DNA of 57,314 nt, taken from contig CAZMXS010000023.1 in assembly GCA_964570325.1 (NCBI GenBank), positions 1 through 57,314 of the forward strand, in the 5' to 3' direction. Source of the DNA: CAZMXS01 sp964570325. Lineage in GTDB: Bacteria > Verrucomicrobiota > Kiritimatiellia > CAIQIC01 > CAZMXS01. Shown here one piece after another: positions 25,216-34,293 of the stretch. The notes under the pieces were generated by a model. It did not search any database, was not told the origin of the DNA, and worked only from the letters and a program-made list of their open reading frames with translations. Numbering within the stretch: the stretch's first letter is position 1; each line of letters begins with the position of its first letter. The translations under genes and the position numbers were made by a program.

Positions 25216-26388
25216 TCACTCCGCGGAGTGGCCGCCTGGTTTCCGGCTGCCCGCGTATAGATCGAACTCCAGCAGGCGGCATTCGATGGGGCCGTTGAAG
25301 AAGACGGTTCGTTTCGCGGTGCGCAGGCCGATGCGCCGGGCCAGGGCGGGGCTCCCCGTGAAAACAAACCCCCGCCAGCCGGCGCAGCGCCGTTTCAAGA
25401 AATCGCCAATCCCCTCATATACCGGCGCCAACTGGGTTTCGTCGCCCAGCCGCTCGCCGTATTCCGGATTCAGGATCACAATGCCCGGCGCGGCCGGCAG
25501 TGGAGATTCGCGAAAGTCGCAGACTTCAAACTCGATGACGTGGTCCACCTGGGCGGCGGCGGCGTTCCGGCGCGCGGCGCTGACCGCCGCCGGATCCCGA
25601 TCCGATGCGACAATCGGATATTCCAACCGACTGAGTGATTCGCGCGCGGCCCCGCGTTTCAGCGCGATCCAGCGGTCGCGCCGAAACGGCTTCAAATGCA
25701 TGAAGGCAAAGTTCGCCCGCTGATCACCGGCCGGCCGGCCCAGCCCGGCGAGCGCCGCTTCAATGGCCAGCGTGCCGCTGCCACACATGGGGTTGGCCAG
25801 CGGCGCCCCGGCGGCCGGGGGCCAGCCGGCAGCCATCAGCACGGCCGCGGCCAGCGTTTCTTGCATCGGCGCCTTGAAGGGATGATGCCGGTAGCCGCGA
25901 CGCGCCAGCGGTTCGCCGGTGGTGTCCAAATGAATCGCGCACCGGTCATCGCGCCAATGAACAAACACGCAGGCGCGATCGGTATTAGGGCCCGAATCCG
26001 GCCGGCGGCCGCGCTTCTGCCTGATTCGGTCCACGATGGCATCTTTACACAACAGTGCCGGATAGCGGGAGTCGCGGATGGCGGGGGTTTCGACGGCGGC
26101 CGTGACACAAACGTAGCCGTCGGGCGCGATCCAATCTTCCCACGGGAGGGCGGCGGCCCGCCGATAAAGCGTATCCGGCCGTTCCGCCCGAAACTCGTCC
26201 AGCCGAAACAACACGCGGTGGCCGGTGCGGAGAAAAAGGTTCAACCGCTGGGTATCTTCCAGCGAACCGTCGGTTTCCACGGCCGCGGCGCCCGCCGCGC
26301 GCGGAGTGAAGCCCAGCGCGCGCAGTTCCTGCGCCAGAAATGGCGGCAGGCCGCGCGGGCAGGTGACCGTGATGCGGCCGGTGTTCAC
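25216..26388 (-). CDS. THUMP-domain RNA methyltransferase, RlmL/YpsC family
   Basis: SAM-dependent methyltransferase of 390 residues, probably acting on 23S rRNA guanine N2 (like the m2G2445 activity of RlmL). The N-terminal 60 residues are ferredoxin-like, followed by a THUMP domain (about 65-160) ending in the RCAIHLDTTGEPLARRGYR block, then a Rossmann domain with NPMCGSGT (SAM loop) and catalytic-type NPEYGERL, where most relatives have NPPYGER. Its start overlaps the response regulator stop by four bases, so it is translated with the signalling operon. Confidence 0.88.
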   Translation of the reverse strand: MNTGRITVTCPRGLPPFLAQELRALGFTPRAAGAAAVETDGSLEDTQRLNLFLRTGHRVLFRLDEFRAERPDTLYRRAAALPWEDWIAPDGYVCVTAAVETPAIRDSRYPALLCKDAIVDRIRQKRGRRPDSGPNTDRACVFVHWRDDRCAIHLDTTGEPLARRGYRHHPFKAPMQETLAAAVLMAAGWPPAAGAPLANPMCGSGTLAIEAALAGLGRPAGDQRANFAFMHLKPFRRDRWIALKRGAARESLSRLEYPIVASDRDPAAVSAARRNAAAAQVDHVIEFEVCDFRESPLPAAPGIVILNPEYGERLGDETQLAPVYEGIGDFLKRRCAGWRGFVFTGSPALARRIGLRTAKRTVFFNGPIECRLLEFDLYAGSRKPGGHSAE

Positions 26389-26840
26389 CCCGTCTGCTTC
26401 GGGTTGCCCAGGATGACCCGGAATTGAGCGATGGAGGCCACCGTGGCCAGAATGTTATCGGCCTGAACGGGCTTGATGATGTAATGATGGACCCCGTGGG
26501 AACGCCCGAACTCGATATCCTTCTCATAGTCGGAAGTGCTGACAATAACCACGGGAATATCCTTTAACTTCGGGTCGCGCGTGAGCGTGTCGAGCACTTC
26601 GCGCCCGTCAATGCCCGGCAGATTGAGATCGAGCAGGATCAATCCGGGCCGCGGGAATTTGGCCGTATCGGCAAATTGCGCCCGGTTCCCCAGATAATCA
26701 AGCGCCTCCTGTCCGTTGCGCGCGACCTCGATCTTGTTCCAGATGTTGGCCTTGGAAACGGCGCGCTGGGTCAGGAGCACATCCTCCTCGTCATCCTCAA
26801 TCAACAGAATCCGCACGGCATCCACCGTTACGTTGCTCAT
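26385..26840 (-). CDS. Single-domain response regulator (Rcp1-like)
   Basis: Receiver-only protein of 151 residues: acidic pair in LIEDDEEDVLL, phospho-acceptor Asp in LLDLNLPGIDG, Thr/Ser switch in VIVSTSD and Lys in IIKPV. The extended loop around QFADTAKFPRPGLI is typical of Rcp1-type regulators paired with phytochrome or PAS kinases. No output domain, so it likely acts by protein contact. It overlaps the kinase gene by four bases upstream and the methyltransferase by four downstream, so it is probably the kinase's phospho-acceptor. Confidence 0.93.
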   Translation of the reverse strand: MSNVTVDAVRILLIEDDEEDVLLTQRAVSKANIWNKIEVARNGQEALDYLGNRAQFADTAKFPRPGLILLDLNLPGIDGREVLDTLTRDPKLKDIPVVIVSTSDYEKDIEFGRSHGVHHYIIKPVQADNILATVASIAQFRVILGNPKQTG

Positions 26841-28714
26841 GGCTCGCTTCCTTTCTCCGTTTCCGCGTCCGGAGCGGCCTCTGCCGTCACCGGTTCCGCC
26901 GGTTTGGGCAGGGTAAACCAGAAGACACTGCCCCGGTTGGGCTCCGATTCTACATCAATCCGCCCGCCATGCCGAAGCACGATTTTGCGGCAAACGGCCA
27001 GCCCGATGCCGGTGCCGTCATACTTCTCGCGTGGGTGCAGGCGCTTGAACGGCATGAACAGCTTGGCGCGTTCCTGCGGCGTCATGCCGATGCCGTTGTC
27101 CGCGACGCGAATCTCCCACTCCGCGCCACGGTCGTTGGCCGTCACACTGACGCGCGGCGGATGGCTTTCGTTGAATTTCAGGCCGTTGGCGATTAGATTT
27201 TGCAGCAACTGGATCATCTGGATTTCGTCCCCATCCACGGTCGGCAGGGGGCCGGCCTCAATCACGGCCGAACGCCGTTCAATCACTTCGGAGAGGTTTT
27301 CGCGCACGGCCGCCAGCACTTTGTTCAGATCCAGCGGCTGGAGCGGCGCTTCAATCACGCCGGCGCGCGAATAAGCCAGGACGGCCTTAATCAACCGGCG
27401 CATGCGGCCGGCCGCCCGGACCAGCACATCCAGATACATCCGGCCCTGGTCGTCAAGCCGGCGGCCGTAGTCTTCAAGCAGAATCTGGGAAAAACTTTCG
27501 ATTTTGCGCAGCGGCTCCTGCAGGTCATGCGAGGCGACGCGCGCGTATTCCTCCAGCGCGGCGTTGCTCTCGCGCAACTGGGTGTTGATCGCGCGCAATT
27601 CGTCCTGCGCCTTGCGCAGTTCCGTGATATCGCGCGCGACGGCAAGCGTCGCCTCCTGGCCGGCGTAATGAATCGTCGAAGTGTGCACATCCACCGGCAC
27701 ACGGCGGCCGTCGCTGGTAACATGCCACTCGGCGACCGGGTAATTCAGGCGGTCGGCGTTGATGTCGGCGATGTTCAGGGCGAGCAGGTGGTTGCGGGTA
27801 TAACCCAGGCGCTCACAGGCCGCGCGGTTGCAGTCGAGAATGCGGCCGCCGCGGTCGAGCACAAACAGCGCGTCGTCAATTCCCTCGAACAAGATCCGCA
27901 AGCGCTGCTCGCTTTCCTGCAGCGCCTGCTTGGCCATTTCAGTGTCCTGCATCAGGCTCAAGGCGGCCCGGCGCGATTCCTCGCTCTTGGCGATCTCCCG
28001 GCGCAGACGGTCGTTGGCGGCGGACAGCTCCTGGATCAGCACCTCACGCTGGCGCTGAGCTTCGCGCAGCGCGGTGGCGTCGCGGAAGACGACGACGGCG
28101 CCGATCAGCCATCCGTCGTAGTCCAGCAACGGGGCCGCGCTATGGGAAATGGCGCGTTCGGCGCCGTCGCGCGCGACAAGCAGCGAATGGAAATCGCCGT
28201 GGATGCGCATCCCGGCTTTGATCACGTGCTCGAAAGGACTTTTCTTTTCCGCGCGGGTCTGCTCGTCAATGATATGAAAGACCTTATCCAGCCGCTGCCC
28301 AAGGGCGGTTTCCTTGGTCCAGCCAGTGAGGTGGGCCGCCACGTCATTGACCAGCGTGACCGCGCCGTTGACATTGGTGGAAATAACGCCGTCGTCAATG
28401 CTGCGCAGGATCGTGTTTAACTGCTCATTGGCGAGGAAAAGGTTGGCGATGTCCTCATTGGCGTCACGCGCGACGCGATCCATGCTTTTGAGAAAGAGAA
28501 ACAGCGAAAAGCCGAGCGCCGCCAGCGCGAGGTAGGTCACCACGACGCCGGTCCAGGTCCAGGCGGACCACGGCTGGCCCTCCCGCGTGTGAAGCGGCAG
28601 GAGAATGGTGACCGCTATCAGGATGGCAACCAGGAAAATGAGGAGAACCGGCGCATAGCGCCGGAAGGGGGACACCCACGCCAGCTCAACATGCCTTGTA
28701 AAATCGTATTTCAT
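26837..28714 (-). CDS. Membrane PAS-PAS sensor histidine kinase
   Basis: Protein of 625 residues. Two membrane helices (about 22-45 and 60-80) are followed by a PAS/PAC domain (about 100-225), a coiled segment, a second PAS/PAC (about 270-390), a HisKA domain with phospho-His in VASHDLQEPLRK, and an HATPase domain with the N box (LIANGLKFN), DNGIGM, and KYDGTGIGL. The C-terminus is Pro/Glu rich. A GTG at 28723 is a possible alternative start. It is the only complete kinase in the cluster and its stop overlaps the response regulator start, making that its likely partner. Confidence 0.92.
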   Translation of the reverse strand: MKYDFTRHVELAWVSPFRRYAPVLLIFLVAILIAVTILLPLHTREGQPWSAWTWTGVVVTYLALAALGFSLFLFLKSMDRVARDANEDIANLFLANEQLNTILRSIDDGVISTNVNGAVTLVNDVAAHLTGWTKETALGQRLDKVFHIIDEQTRAEKKSPFEHVIKAGMRIHGDFHSLLVARDGAERAISHSAAPLLDYDGWLIGAVVVFRDATALREAQRQREVLIQELSAANDRLRREIAKSEESRRAALSLMQDTEMAKQALQESEQRLRILFEGIDDALFVLDRGGRILDCNRAACERLGYTRNHLLALNIADINADRLNYPVAEWHVTSDGRRVPVDVHTSTIHYAGQEATLAVARDITELRKAQDELRAINTQLRESNAALEEYARVASHDLQEPLRKIESFSQILLEDYGRRLDDQGRMYLDVLVRAAGRMRRLIKAVLAYSRAGVIEAPLQPLDLNKVLAAVRENLSEVIERRSAVIEAGPLPTVDGDEIQMIQLLQNLIANGLKFNESHPPRVSVTANDRGAEWEIRVADNGIGMTPQERAKLFMPFKRLHPREKYDGTGIGLAVCRKIVLRHGGRIDVESEPNRGSVFWFTLPKPAEPVTAEAAPDAETEKGSEP

Positions 28715-28729
28715 CCTCGCCACCGGGCG

Positions 28730-31096
28730 CTAGGCGCCGTCTCCGGCCGACCGGCGCCAGACCGGCGGGTAACGCTCCGGCCGGCCGCGCTCGATCAGCA
28801 GGGCGTTAACCTCCTCCTTCAGCTCGATCACACGGTTTTCACGGCCGACCATCGCGCGATTGAACGCCTCCAGCTCCTCATTGGCCCGGCGCACTTTCTC
28901 CATCGAGTCGCGCAACTCGGCGCGCGTCCGCGCCACCTGCAGGGCGTTGCCCAGCACTTCGGCCAGCAGCGAGATATGGTGCATTGCCAGCTCCGACAAC
29001 GGGCGCCGGGAAATGCGGTTGTCCACGCTGATGATGCCGAACACCCGCCCGCCCTGGCGCAAGGCAATCAACGTCGTCGAAAGGCCGGCTTCATCCGGCA
29101 GTGGGTCCGGGTTACCCAGCGGATAGCCGGTGCGGAACGGCAGGCGCCGAAACAACTCCTCGACATCGCGTTCTTTGCTGATATCCCAGAGCGCGTCGCG
29201 CTCGATGGTGGTCCGGCCCTGCATATCGGTGCCGTAGGTGCCGCGCAGCGGGCCGCCGGCGGCATCGGAGAGAAAGAGGCCGCAGCGGTCCACGCCCATG
29301 CGGCCGCGGATGCCCTCAACCACCACGCGACAGATCTCGTCCTCCGTCTGGCATCCCGCGATCATGGCTGAAAGCGTGAGCACGGCCGCGCGCAGCTCCT
29401 CCGTCTGGCGCCGTTCGCTGATGTCCTCGGCATGCATCATCACCAAGTCCGGCGGAATATGAACACAGGAAACCGCGAGATATTTTTCCGGCGCGCCCGC
29501 ATGAAATCGAAAGGCCGTTTCCCGCCGGACCATTTTCTTTTCCCGGTGGCATTGGGTCACATCCGCCGCTACTTCCGGATAACCGGCGGCATAGTCCGCC
29601 AGTTTTATGCCAAGCAATTGCCGGGCATCGCCTGCGGTGATTTCCGCGGCGGCATCGTTGTAATCCGCCAGCGTGAAGTCTCCGTCCTGATGCTGCCAGG
29701 TGAAGGTGGGAATCGGAAAACCCTTGAACTGGGCGCGCAGCTTTTCCTCGCTGGCGCGCAGGCGCGCCTTGGCCCGCTGCTGGGTGATCTCAATCGCCGC
29801 CAGGTTGCCGATCAGCGAAAGGGTTTCCAGGTCCGCCTCCCGCCACCCTTCCTTGCGGCGCCGGAAAACCAACATCACGCCCAGGATGTTCTCTCCAATC
29901 TGCACGGGCGCCCCCATGCCGCTCAAAAACCCCTCCTCCGCGACCGCGGCGCGGACGGGCGGCGGGAAATCATAGCGTTGAAGATAATCGTCCACGATCA
30001 GGCCGCGCCGCGTGCGAATCACCTCGCCGCCCAAACCGACTCCGGGCGGAAACGCCATGGCGCGAAAGGTTTCGCCGCGCAACCCGGAATGGACCGCGAC
30101 GGTTCCCACGCCGGTCCGTTCCTCCTGCAAGCCAATGAATGCGGCATCCGCCGCCAGCAGGCTGCGGGTCTGGCCGACGATGGTCTGCAAGTTGTCTTCC
30201 AGGCAATGGGATTCCGCCAACGCCAATGCCAGATCATAAAAGACGCGGAAACGTTTCAACTCCGCCGTCTGGAGTTCATCGGCATGACATTGCAGGCTGT
30301 AGCGCCCCAGCCGGTCAGCGATCGCCGTCAACAGCTCGCGCTCGGGGTCCGTCAGGAAGCCGGCGGGTTCCGCCTCGGGCGCCGGATGGAGAATGATTTC
30401 CAGTTCGCCGACTACTTCCTCCCGCTCGCGAATCGGGAAAATTTCGCGCTGGCCCGCCGCCTGGAAATTATCGGAAACATATTCGCGGCCGTGCACGCGA
30501 ATCCGGGCGCAACAGGCGTCCGAATGGAACGTGGCGTGCGGGATGATGTTGGTCGCGCTGCGCCAGACCATGTCGGCCGATTCGCCCTCGCTGGAAATCA
30601 ATTTCTCGATCCCATAGAGGCAGCCGAGTTCGGAGACGCGATGCTGCAGACTGGCCAGATGGACCTGGCGATCCTCCTCCTGCTCCAGCAGGCGGCGCGC
30701 GGTGCGGTGGCGCTCCAGCACCTGGGCGATGCGCTGCGGCAGCTCGTCGAGGTATTTGTTATGCGGATCCTTGACCACATAATCCATCGCGCCCTGCTGG
30801 AGGGCGGCGACGGCGACATCCTCGCGTCCCAGGCCGGAAATCATGATGGTCGGCGGTAGGCGGCCCGCCTTTTTGAGCGCCAGGATGACCTCCAATCCGG
30901 ACACCTCCGGGATGCCATGGTCGAGCAGGATCACATCCCAGTGCTCCTTCCCGGCCAGATCCAGCGCGATGCGTCCATCGGGCGCCTCCGCCACCGCAAA
31001 GCCTAGATCCTCGAGGCGCCGCATGATCAGGCGGGCAACCAGCGGTTCATCCTCCACCACAAGAATCCGGACAGGCGCTGGCGCGGGGGCGGTCAT
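28730..31096 (-). CDS. Receiver-GAF-GAF-PAS-GAF signalling protein without kinase domain
   Basis: Cytoplasmic protein of 788 residues. Residues 8-125 are a receiver domain (LVVEDEPL, phospho-Asp in VILLDHGIPEVSG, Lys in VVKDP). Then follow GAF-like domains (about 150-290 and 295-440), a PAS domain (about 455-575), a third GAF (about 585-735) and a C-terminal coiled coil. There is no HisKA, HATPase, GGDEF or EAL motif. It therefore integrates signals and probably works by contact with the kinase encoded 15 bases downstream. The stretch between it and the upstream PhnD-PAS gene (127 bases) carries no gene. Confidence 0.85.
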   Translation of the reverse strand: MTAPAPAPVRILVVEDEPLVARLIMRRLEDLGFAVAEAPDGRIALDLAGKEHWDVILLDHGIPEVSGLEVILALKKAGRLPPTIMISGLGREDVAVAALQQGAMDYVVKDPHNKYLDELPQRIAQVLERHRTARRLLEQEEDRQVHLASLQHRVSELGCLYGIEKLISSEGESADMVWRSATNIIPHATFHSDACCARIRVHGREYVSDNFQAAGQREIFPIREREEVVGELEIILHPAPEAEPAGFLTDPERELLTAIADRLGRYSLQCHADELQTAELKRFRVFYDLALALAESHCLEDNLQTIVGQTRSLLAADAAFIGLQEERTGVGTVAVHSGLRGETFRAMAFPPGVGLGGEVIRTRRGLIVDDYLQRYDFPPPVRAAVAEEGFLSGMGAPVQIGENILGVMLVFRRRKEGWREADLETLSLIGNLAAIEITQQRAKARLRASEEKLRAQFKGFPIPTFTWQHQDGDFTLADYNDAAAEITAGDARQLLGIKLADYAAGYPEVAADVTQCHREKKMVRRETAFRFHAGAPEKYLAVSCVHIPPDLVMMHAEDISERRQTEELRAAVLTLSAMIAGCQTEDEICRVVVEGIRGRMGVDRCGLFLSDAAGGPLRGTYGTDMQGRTTIERDALWDISKERDVEELFRRLPFRTGYPLGNPDPLPDEAGLSTTLIALRQGGRVFGIISVDNRISRRPLSELAMHHISLLAEVLGNALQVARTRAELRDSMEKVRRANEELEAFNRAMVGRENRVIELKEEVNALLIERGRPERYPPVWRRSAGDGA

Positions 31097-31223
31097 GGTT
31101 AGCCATCAGCAATCCGTAGTCAATAAGCGGGAGGCGGCCGCCAAGAGCGGCCCCTTGTTCTCCCTTCCTGATTCCAATCCGGCACTGATCTCCACTGGCG
31201 ATTCACGAATCACCAACATCACG

Positions 31224-32729
31224 CTAGAGGGTGACGAAGCGCACCTGGCTCGTGACATCACGGCTGACGCCGCGATAGCCGATAAGTTTGCCCTTGGCAT
31301 TGACAATCGGGGCGGCGGTCAGCTCATGGATGACAACGCGGCCCTCCTTCGTCAGCATGCGGTACTTTTCGCGAAACAGGCGGTCCATGCGCGCGGAAAG
31401 CACGTTGGCCCGCTCGCCGATCCGCTGCCGCTCCGAGGCCGCGCAAAGGTCGTACAGTTGCTTGCCCAGCACGTCGGCCACCTCATATCCCAGCATATTC
31501 TTGACGATCGCGCTGGAATAGGTATAGCGGCCCTGCTCGTCTGTTTCCCAGATCCAATCACCCGAGCAGGAGACAATGTGCTGAAAGCGCTCGACGCTTT
31601 CGCGCAAGGACACTTCCGCTTTTTTTCGCCCCTCGATTTCTCCGACCAATTCGCGGTTCAGGCGAGTGACGTAAGAAAGCGTCAGCATCAGCAGGATCAC
31701 GAATACGGCCGCGATAATGAACCAGTACATATATTGGCGCAGCACATCCACGAAATGGATCCGGCCGTAATCCTGATAGGGCGGGCGGCGCAAATCCTGG
31801 AGCAAATCATGAACAGAGACATAGGAATCAGGAATGGACCAGGCGCTGCTGTCCGGGACCGGCCGGCCGGCCGCGACATGCGGCATGGTCAGCAGCGCGG
31901 CCGCAACCTGGCGGGCCACCATTTCCGGGGCGCGCGGGCCGGAGGCGAAAACCCATTCCGGGTAAAGCCGCGTGCTGACTTGGAAAGGATAGCCGGCCGA
32001 AACGTTGCGCGTGTAGGCGCCGGGAAATGGGATGACGCGCACCTGCTTGATATCCAACGCCCCTTCAGCGGCCATTCGTTCCAGTGTTCCCGCGCGCACC
32101 GCACCCACGTCGGCCTCACCCTTGATCACCGCGCTCACCACCGCCTGCTCGGATGGAACAAATAACAGTTCCTTGCAGGCCCGCTCCGGGTTCACCCGCC
32201 ATTTTTTGAACTCGCGCAGCACGGAAAGCCAGGCGCCGAGCGGATCGCCCTGGACGGACATCAGCGTCCGGCCCGCCACGCTCTCCGGGCCCTTGACCGC
32301 CGCATTGTCGGCGCGGCAGAACAGCGTGCCGCCAAAGACCGGCACCGGTTTGCCGCCGCTGTAAACCTGGGCGGTCGCCAGGCGCTTGACCGCAAAACGG
32401 TCCTCCAACGGCACATATAGCGCGGGGTCCACAAAGACAAAATCGAGCGCCCCTTTCTCCACTTCGCGGGTCACCTCCCGCGGATCCAACGGCACAATCT
32501 CGCAGCGCACGTTGGGTAATTGTTCGCGCAGATACTGAACGGTGGATTCCAGAATCTGGCGGTATTGCTCGCCCTCGCCCGTGGCCAGGAGGCCGATCTT
32601 CACAAAGGAAAAGGTGCTCTGCGCCCCGGCCGGCAACCACCCCCACAGGCTGGATACGGCCAGCAGGACGCCGCTCAAAGCCCAGATTGCCGAGGTCCGG
32701 CCCCGGTGGTTCATTACCCGCGTTTTCAC
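31224..32729 (-). CDS. PhnD-like periplasmic sensor with membrane helix and PAS domain, kinase absent
   Basis: Protein of 501 residues. After a signal/anchor helix (about 10-35) comes a PhnD-type periplasmic binding domain (about 40-300; VKIGLLATGEGE, GALDFVFVDPALY, SVQGDPLGAW). One membrane helix (about 335-360), a short coiled coil and a PAS/PAC domain (about 375-495; WIWETDEQGRYTYSS ... GYRGVSRDVT) follow. It stops right after the PAC, where TtrS-like sensors would continue into HisKA. Start GTG 32729 has GGGAGG six bases upstream. It is the promoter-proximal gene of the signalling operon and presumably passes its signal to the separate kinase. A lost kinase domain is an alternative, but no remnant is seen downstream. 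Confidence 0.82.
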   Translation of the reverse strand: MKTRVMNHRGRTSAIWALSGVLLAVSSLWGWLPAGAQSTFSFVKIGLLATGEGEQYRQILESTVQYLREQLPNVRCEIVPLDPREVTREVEKGALDFVFVDPALYVPLEDRFAVKRLATAQVYSGGKPVPVFGGTLFCRADNAAVKGPESVAGRTLMSVQGDPLGAWLSVLREFKKWRVNPERACKELLFVPSEQAVVSAVIKGEADVGAVRAGTLERMAAEGALDIKQVRVIPFPGAYTRNVSAGYPFQVSTRLYPEWVFASGPRAPEMVARQVAAALLTMPHVAAGRPVPDSSAWSIPDSYVSVHDLLQDLRRPPYQDYGRIHFVDVLRQYMYWFIIAAVFVILLMLTLSYVTRLNRELVGEIEGRKKAEVSLRESVERFQHIVSCSGDWIWETDEQGRYTYSSAIVKNMLGYEVADVLGKQLYDLCAASERQRIGERANVLSARMDRLFREKYRMLTKEGRVVIHELTAAPIVNAKGKLIGYRGVSRDVTSQVRFVTL

Positions 32730-32870
32730 CTGCAACCTCCCGCTTGGTCAGGATGTGACGGAAATCATTTGGATTATGACAGTCCCGCGAAAAAAGACAA
32801 TGCGCGTGATTTGATTTGCGGTTTTTCGCCGCTCCGGTAATTGTGTCCCGGAACCCAAAGAGGAAGCGTC

Positions 32871-34163
32871 ATGATCACCCGCTATACCCGGCCCGAAATG
32901 GGCGCAGTCTGGACCGAAGAAAACAAATTCCGCACCTGGCTGCAGATCGAACTGCTGGCCTGCGAAGCCATGCACCAGCTTGGCGTGGTGCCCGCCGCGG
33001 CGCTCCGCCAAATCAAGGCGCGCGCCGACTTCAACGTCCGGCGCATTGAGCGCATCGAGGCCCGGGTCAACCACGATGTCATCGCCTTTCTCACCAATGT
33101 GGCCGAACATGTCGGACCGGCCGCCCGCTACATCCACAAAGGGCTGACCAGTTCGGACATCCTCGACACGTCGCTCTCCATGCTCATGGTCCAGGCGGCG
33201 GACATCCTGCTCGATGGCGTCCGGGCCGTCCGCGCGGCCGCCCGGGATAAGGCGCGAAAATACAAATTTACCCCCATGATCGGGCGGACCCACGGAGTCC
33301 ACGCGGAACCCATCACCTTCGGACTGAAAATGGCGCTGATGTACGACGAGTTCGGCCGCGTACTGCGCCGGCTCGAGGCGGCGCGCGAGGCAGTGCGAGT
33401 CGGCCAGCTCTCCGGCGCCGTCGGCACGCATGCGCACCTGGACCCTTACGTGGAGCAATATGTTTGCCGCAAACTCCGCCTCAAACCCGCCGCCATTTCC
33501 ACCCAGATTCTGCAACGCGACCGTCATGCGGAATACCTGGCGGCACTGGCGCTGGCCGGGGCATCCATCGAGCGCTGGGCACAGGAGTTCCGGCACCTGC
33601 AACGGACCGAGGTGCACGAAGTGGAAGAATTTTTCGGCAAGGACCAGAAGGGCTCCTCCGCCATGCCGCACAAGAAAAACCCGATCATCGGCGAACGGCT
33701 CTGCGGCCTGGCGCGCCTGCTGCGCGGCTATGCGGTGACGGCATTGGAAAACGTGGCCCTCTGGCACGAGCGGGATATCTCGCACTCGTCCGCCGAGCGC
33801 GTCATCATTCCAGACGCGACGATCGCGCTGGATTACATGCTCCACAAACTGACGCGGCTGGTTGCGACATTGACGGTTTATCCAAAACAAATGGAAAAAA
33901 ATCTAAACCTCACCGGTGGGCTGATTCACTCCCAACAGGTGCTGCTGCTGCTGACCGAGCATGGATTCAGCCGTGAGGCGGCGTACAAGCTGGTCCAGCG
34001 CAACGCGATGCAATGCTGGCAGACCGGCCGGCCGCTGCGGGAACTGCTGCTGGCGGATTCGGAAATCATGCGTCGGATTAAAGCCGCGGATATCGCGGCG
34101 GCCTTCGATTTGAAACAGCATTTCCGCGATGTGAACCGAACATTCAAAGCGGTGGGGTTGTAA
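32871..34163 (+). CDS. purB: Adenylosuccinate lyase
   Basis: Homotetrameric lyase that splits SAICAR and adenylosuccinate in purine synthesis, 430 residues (normal for the short bacterial type). Signatures: GLTSSDILDTS, GRTHGVHAEPITFG with the catalytic His, the flexible loop GSSAMPHKKNPI and ERVIIPDA. ATG 32871 has AGAGGAAG upstream; in-frame codons at 32841 are rejected. It is monocistronic, diverges from the signalling operon, and ends before a strong terminator. Confidence 0.97.
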   Translation: MITRYTRPEMGAVWTEENKFRTWLQIELLACEAMHQLGVVPAAALRQIKARADFNVRRIERIEARVNHDVIAFLTNVAEHVGPAARYIHKGLTSSDILDTSLSMLMVQAADILLDGVRAVRAAARDKARKYKFTPMIGRTHGVHAEPITFGLKMALMYDEFGRVLRRLEAAREAVRVGQLSGAVGTHAHLDPYVEQYVCRKLRLKPAAISTQILQRDRHAEYLAALALAGASIERWAQEFRHLQRTEVHEVEEFFGKDQKGSSAMPHKKNPIIGERLCGLARLLRGYAVTALENVALWHERDISHSSAERVIIPDATIALDYMLHKLTRLVATLTVYPKQMEKNLNLTGGLIHSQQVLLLLTEHGFSREAAYKLVQRNAMQCWQTGRPLRELLLADSEIMRRIKAADIAAAFDLKQHFRDVNRTFKAVGL

Positions 34164-34237
34164 GGTCGGAAATGCGGAATAAGTTGTTGGTGTGAGCGGG
34201 CTGGATGCCCGCGCGGCTTGAGGAAATCAGGCCAAAC

Positions 34238-34269
34238 GAAAGGCCCCGGTTGCGACACCGGGGCCTTTC
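34238..34269. terminator. Bidirectional terminator between purB and the secreted repeat protein
   Basis: A perfect 13-bp stem, GAAAGGCCCCGGT (34238-34250) with its complement (34257-34269), and a 6-base loop. It lies between two convergent genes. The stem itself begins with AAA/TTT, but there is no long T-run, so termination may be partly structure-driven. Confidence 0.7.
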
Positions 34270-34293
34270 GCTATTTACAGGCTGACGCTGAAT

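Noticed and set aside
27200..28420. Plus-strand frame of 406 codons over the histidine kinase
   Set aside because: Antisense shadow of the HisKA and PAS domains.
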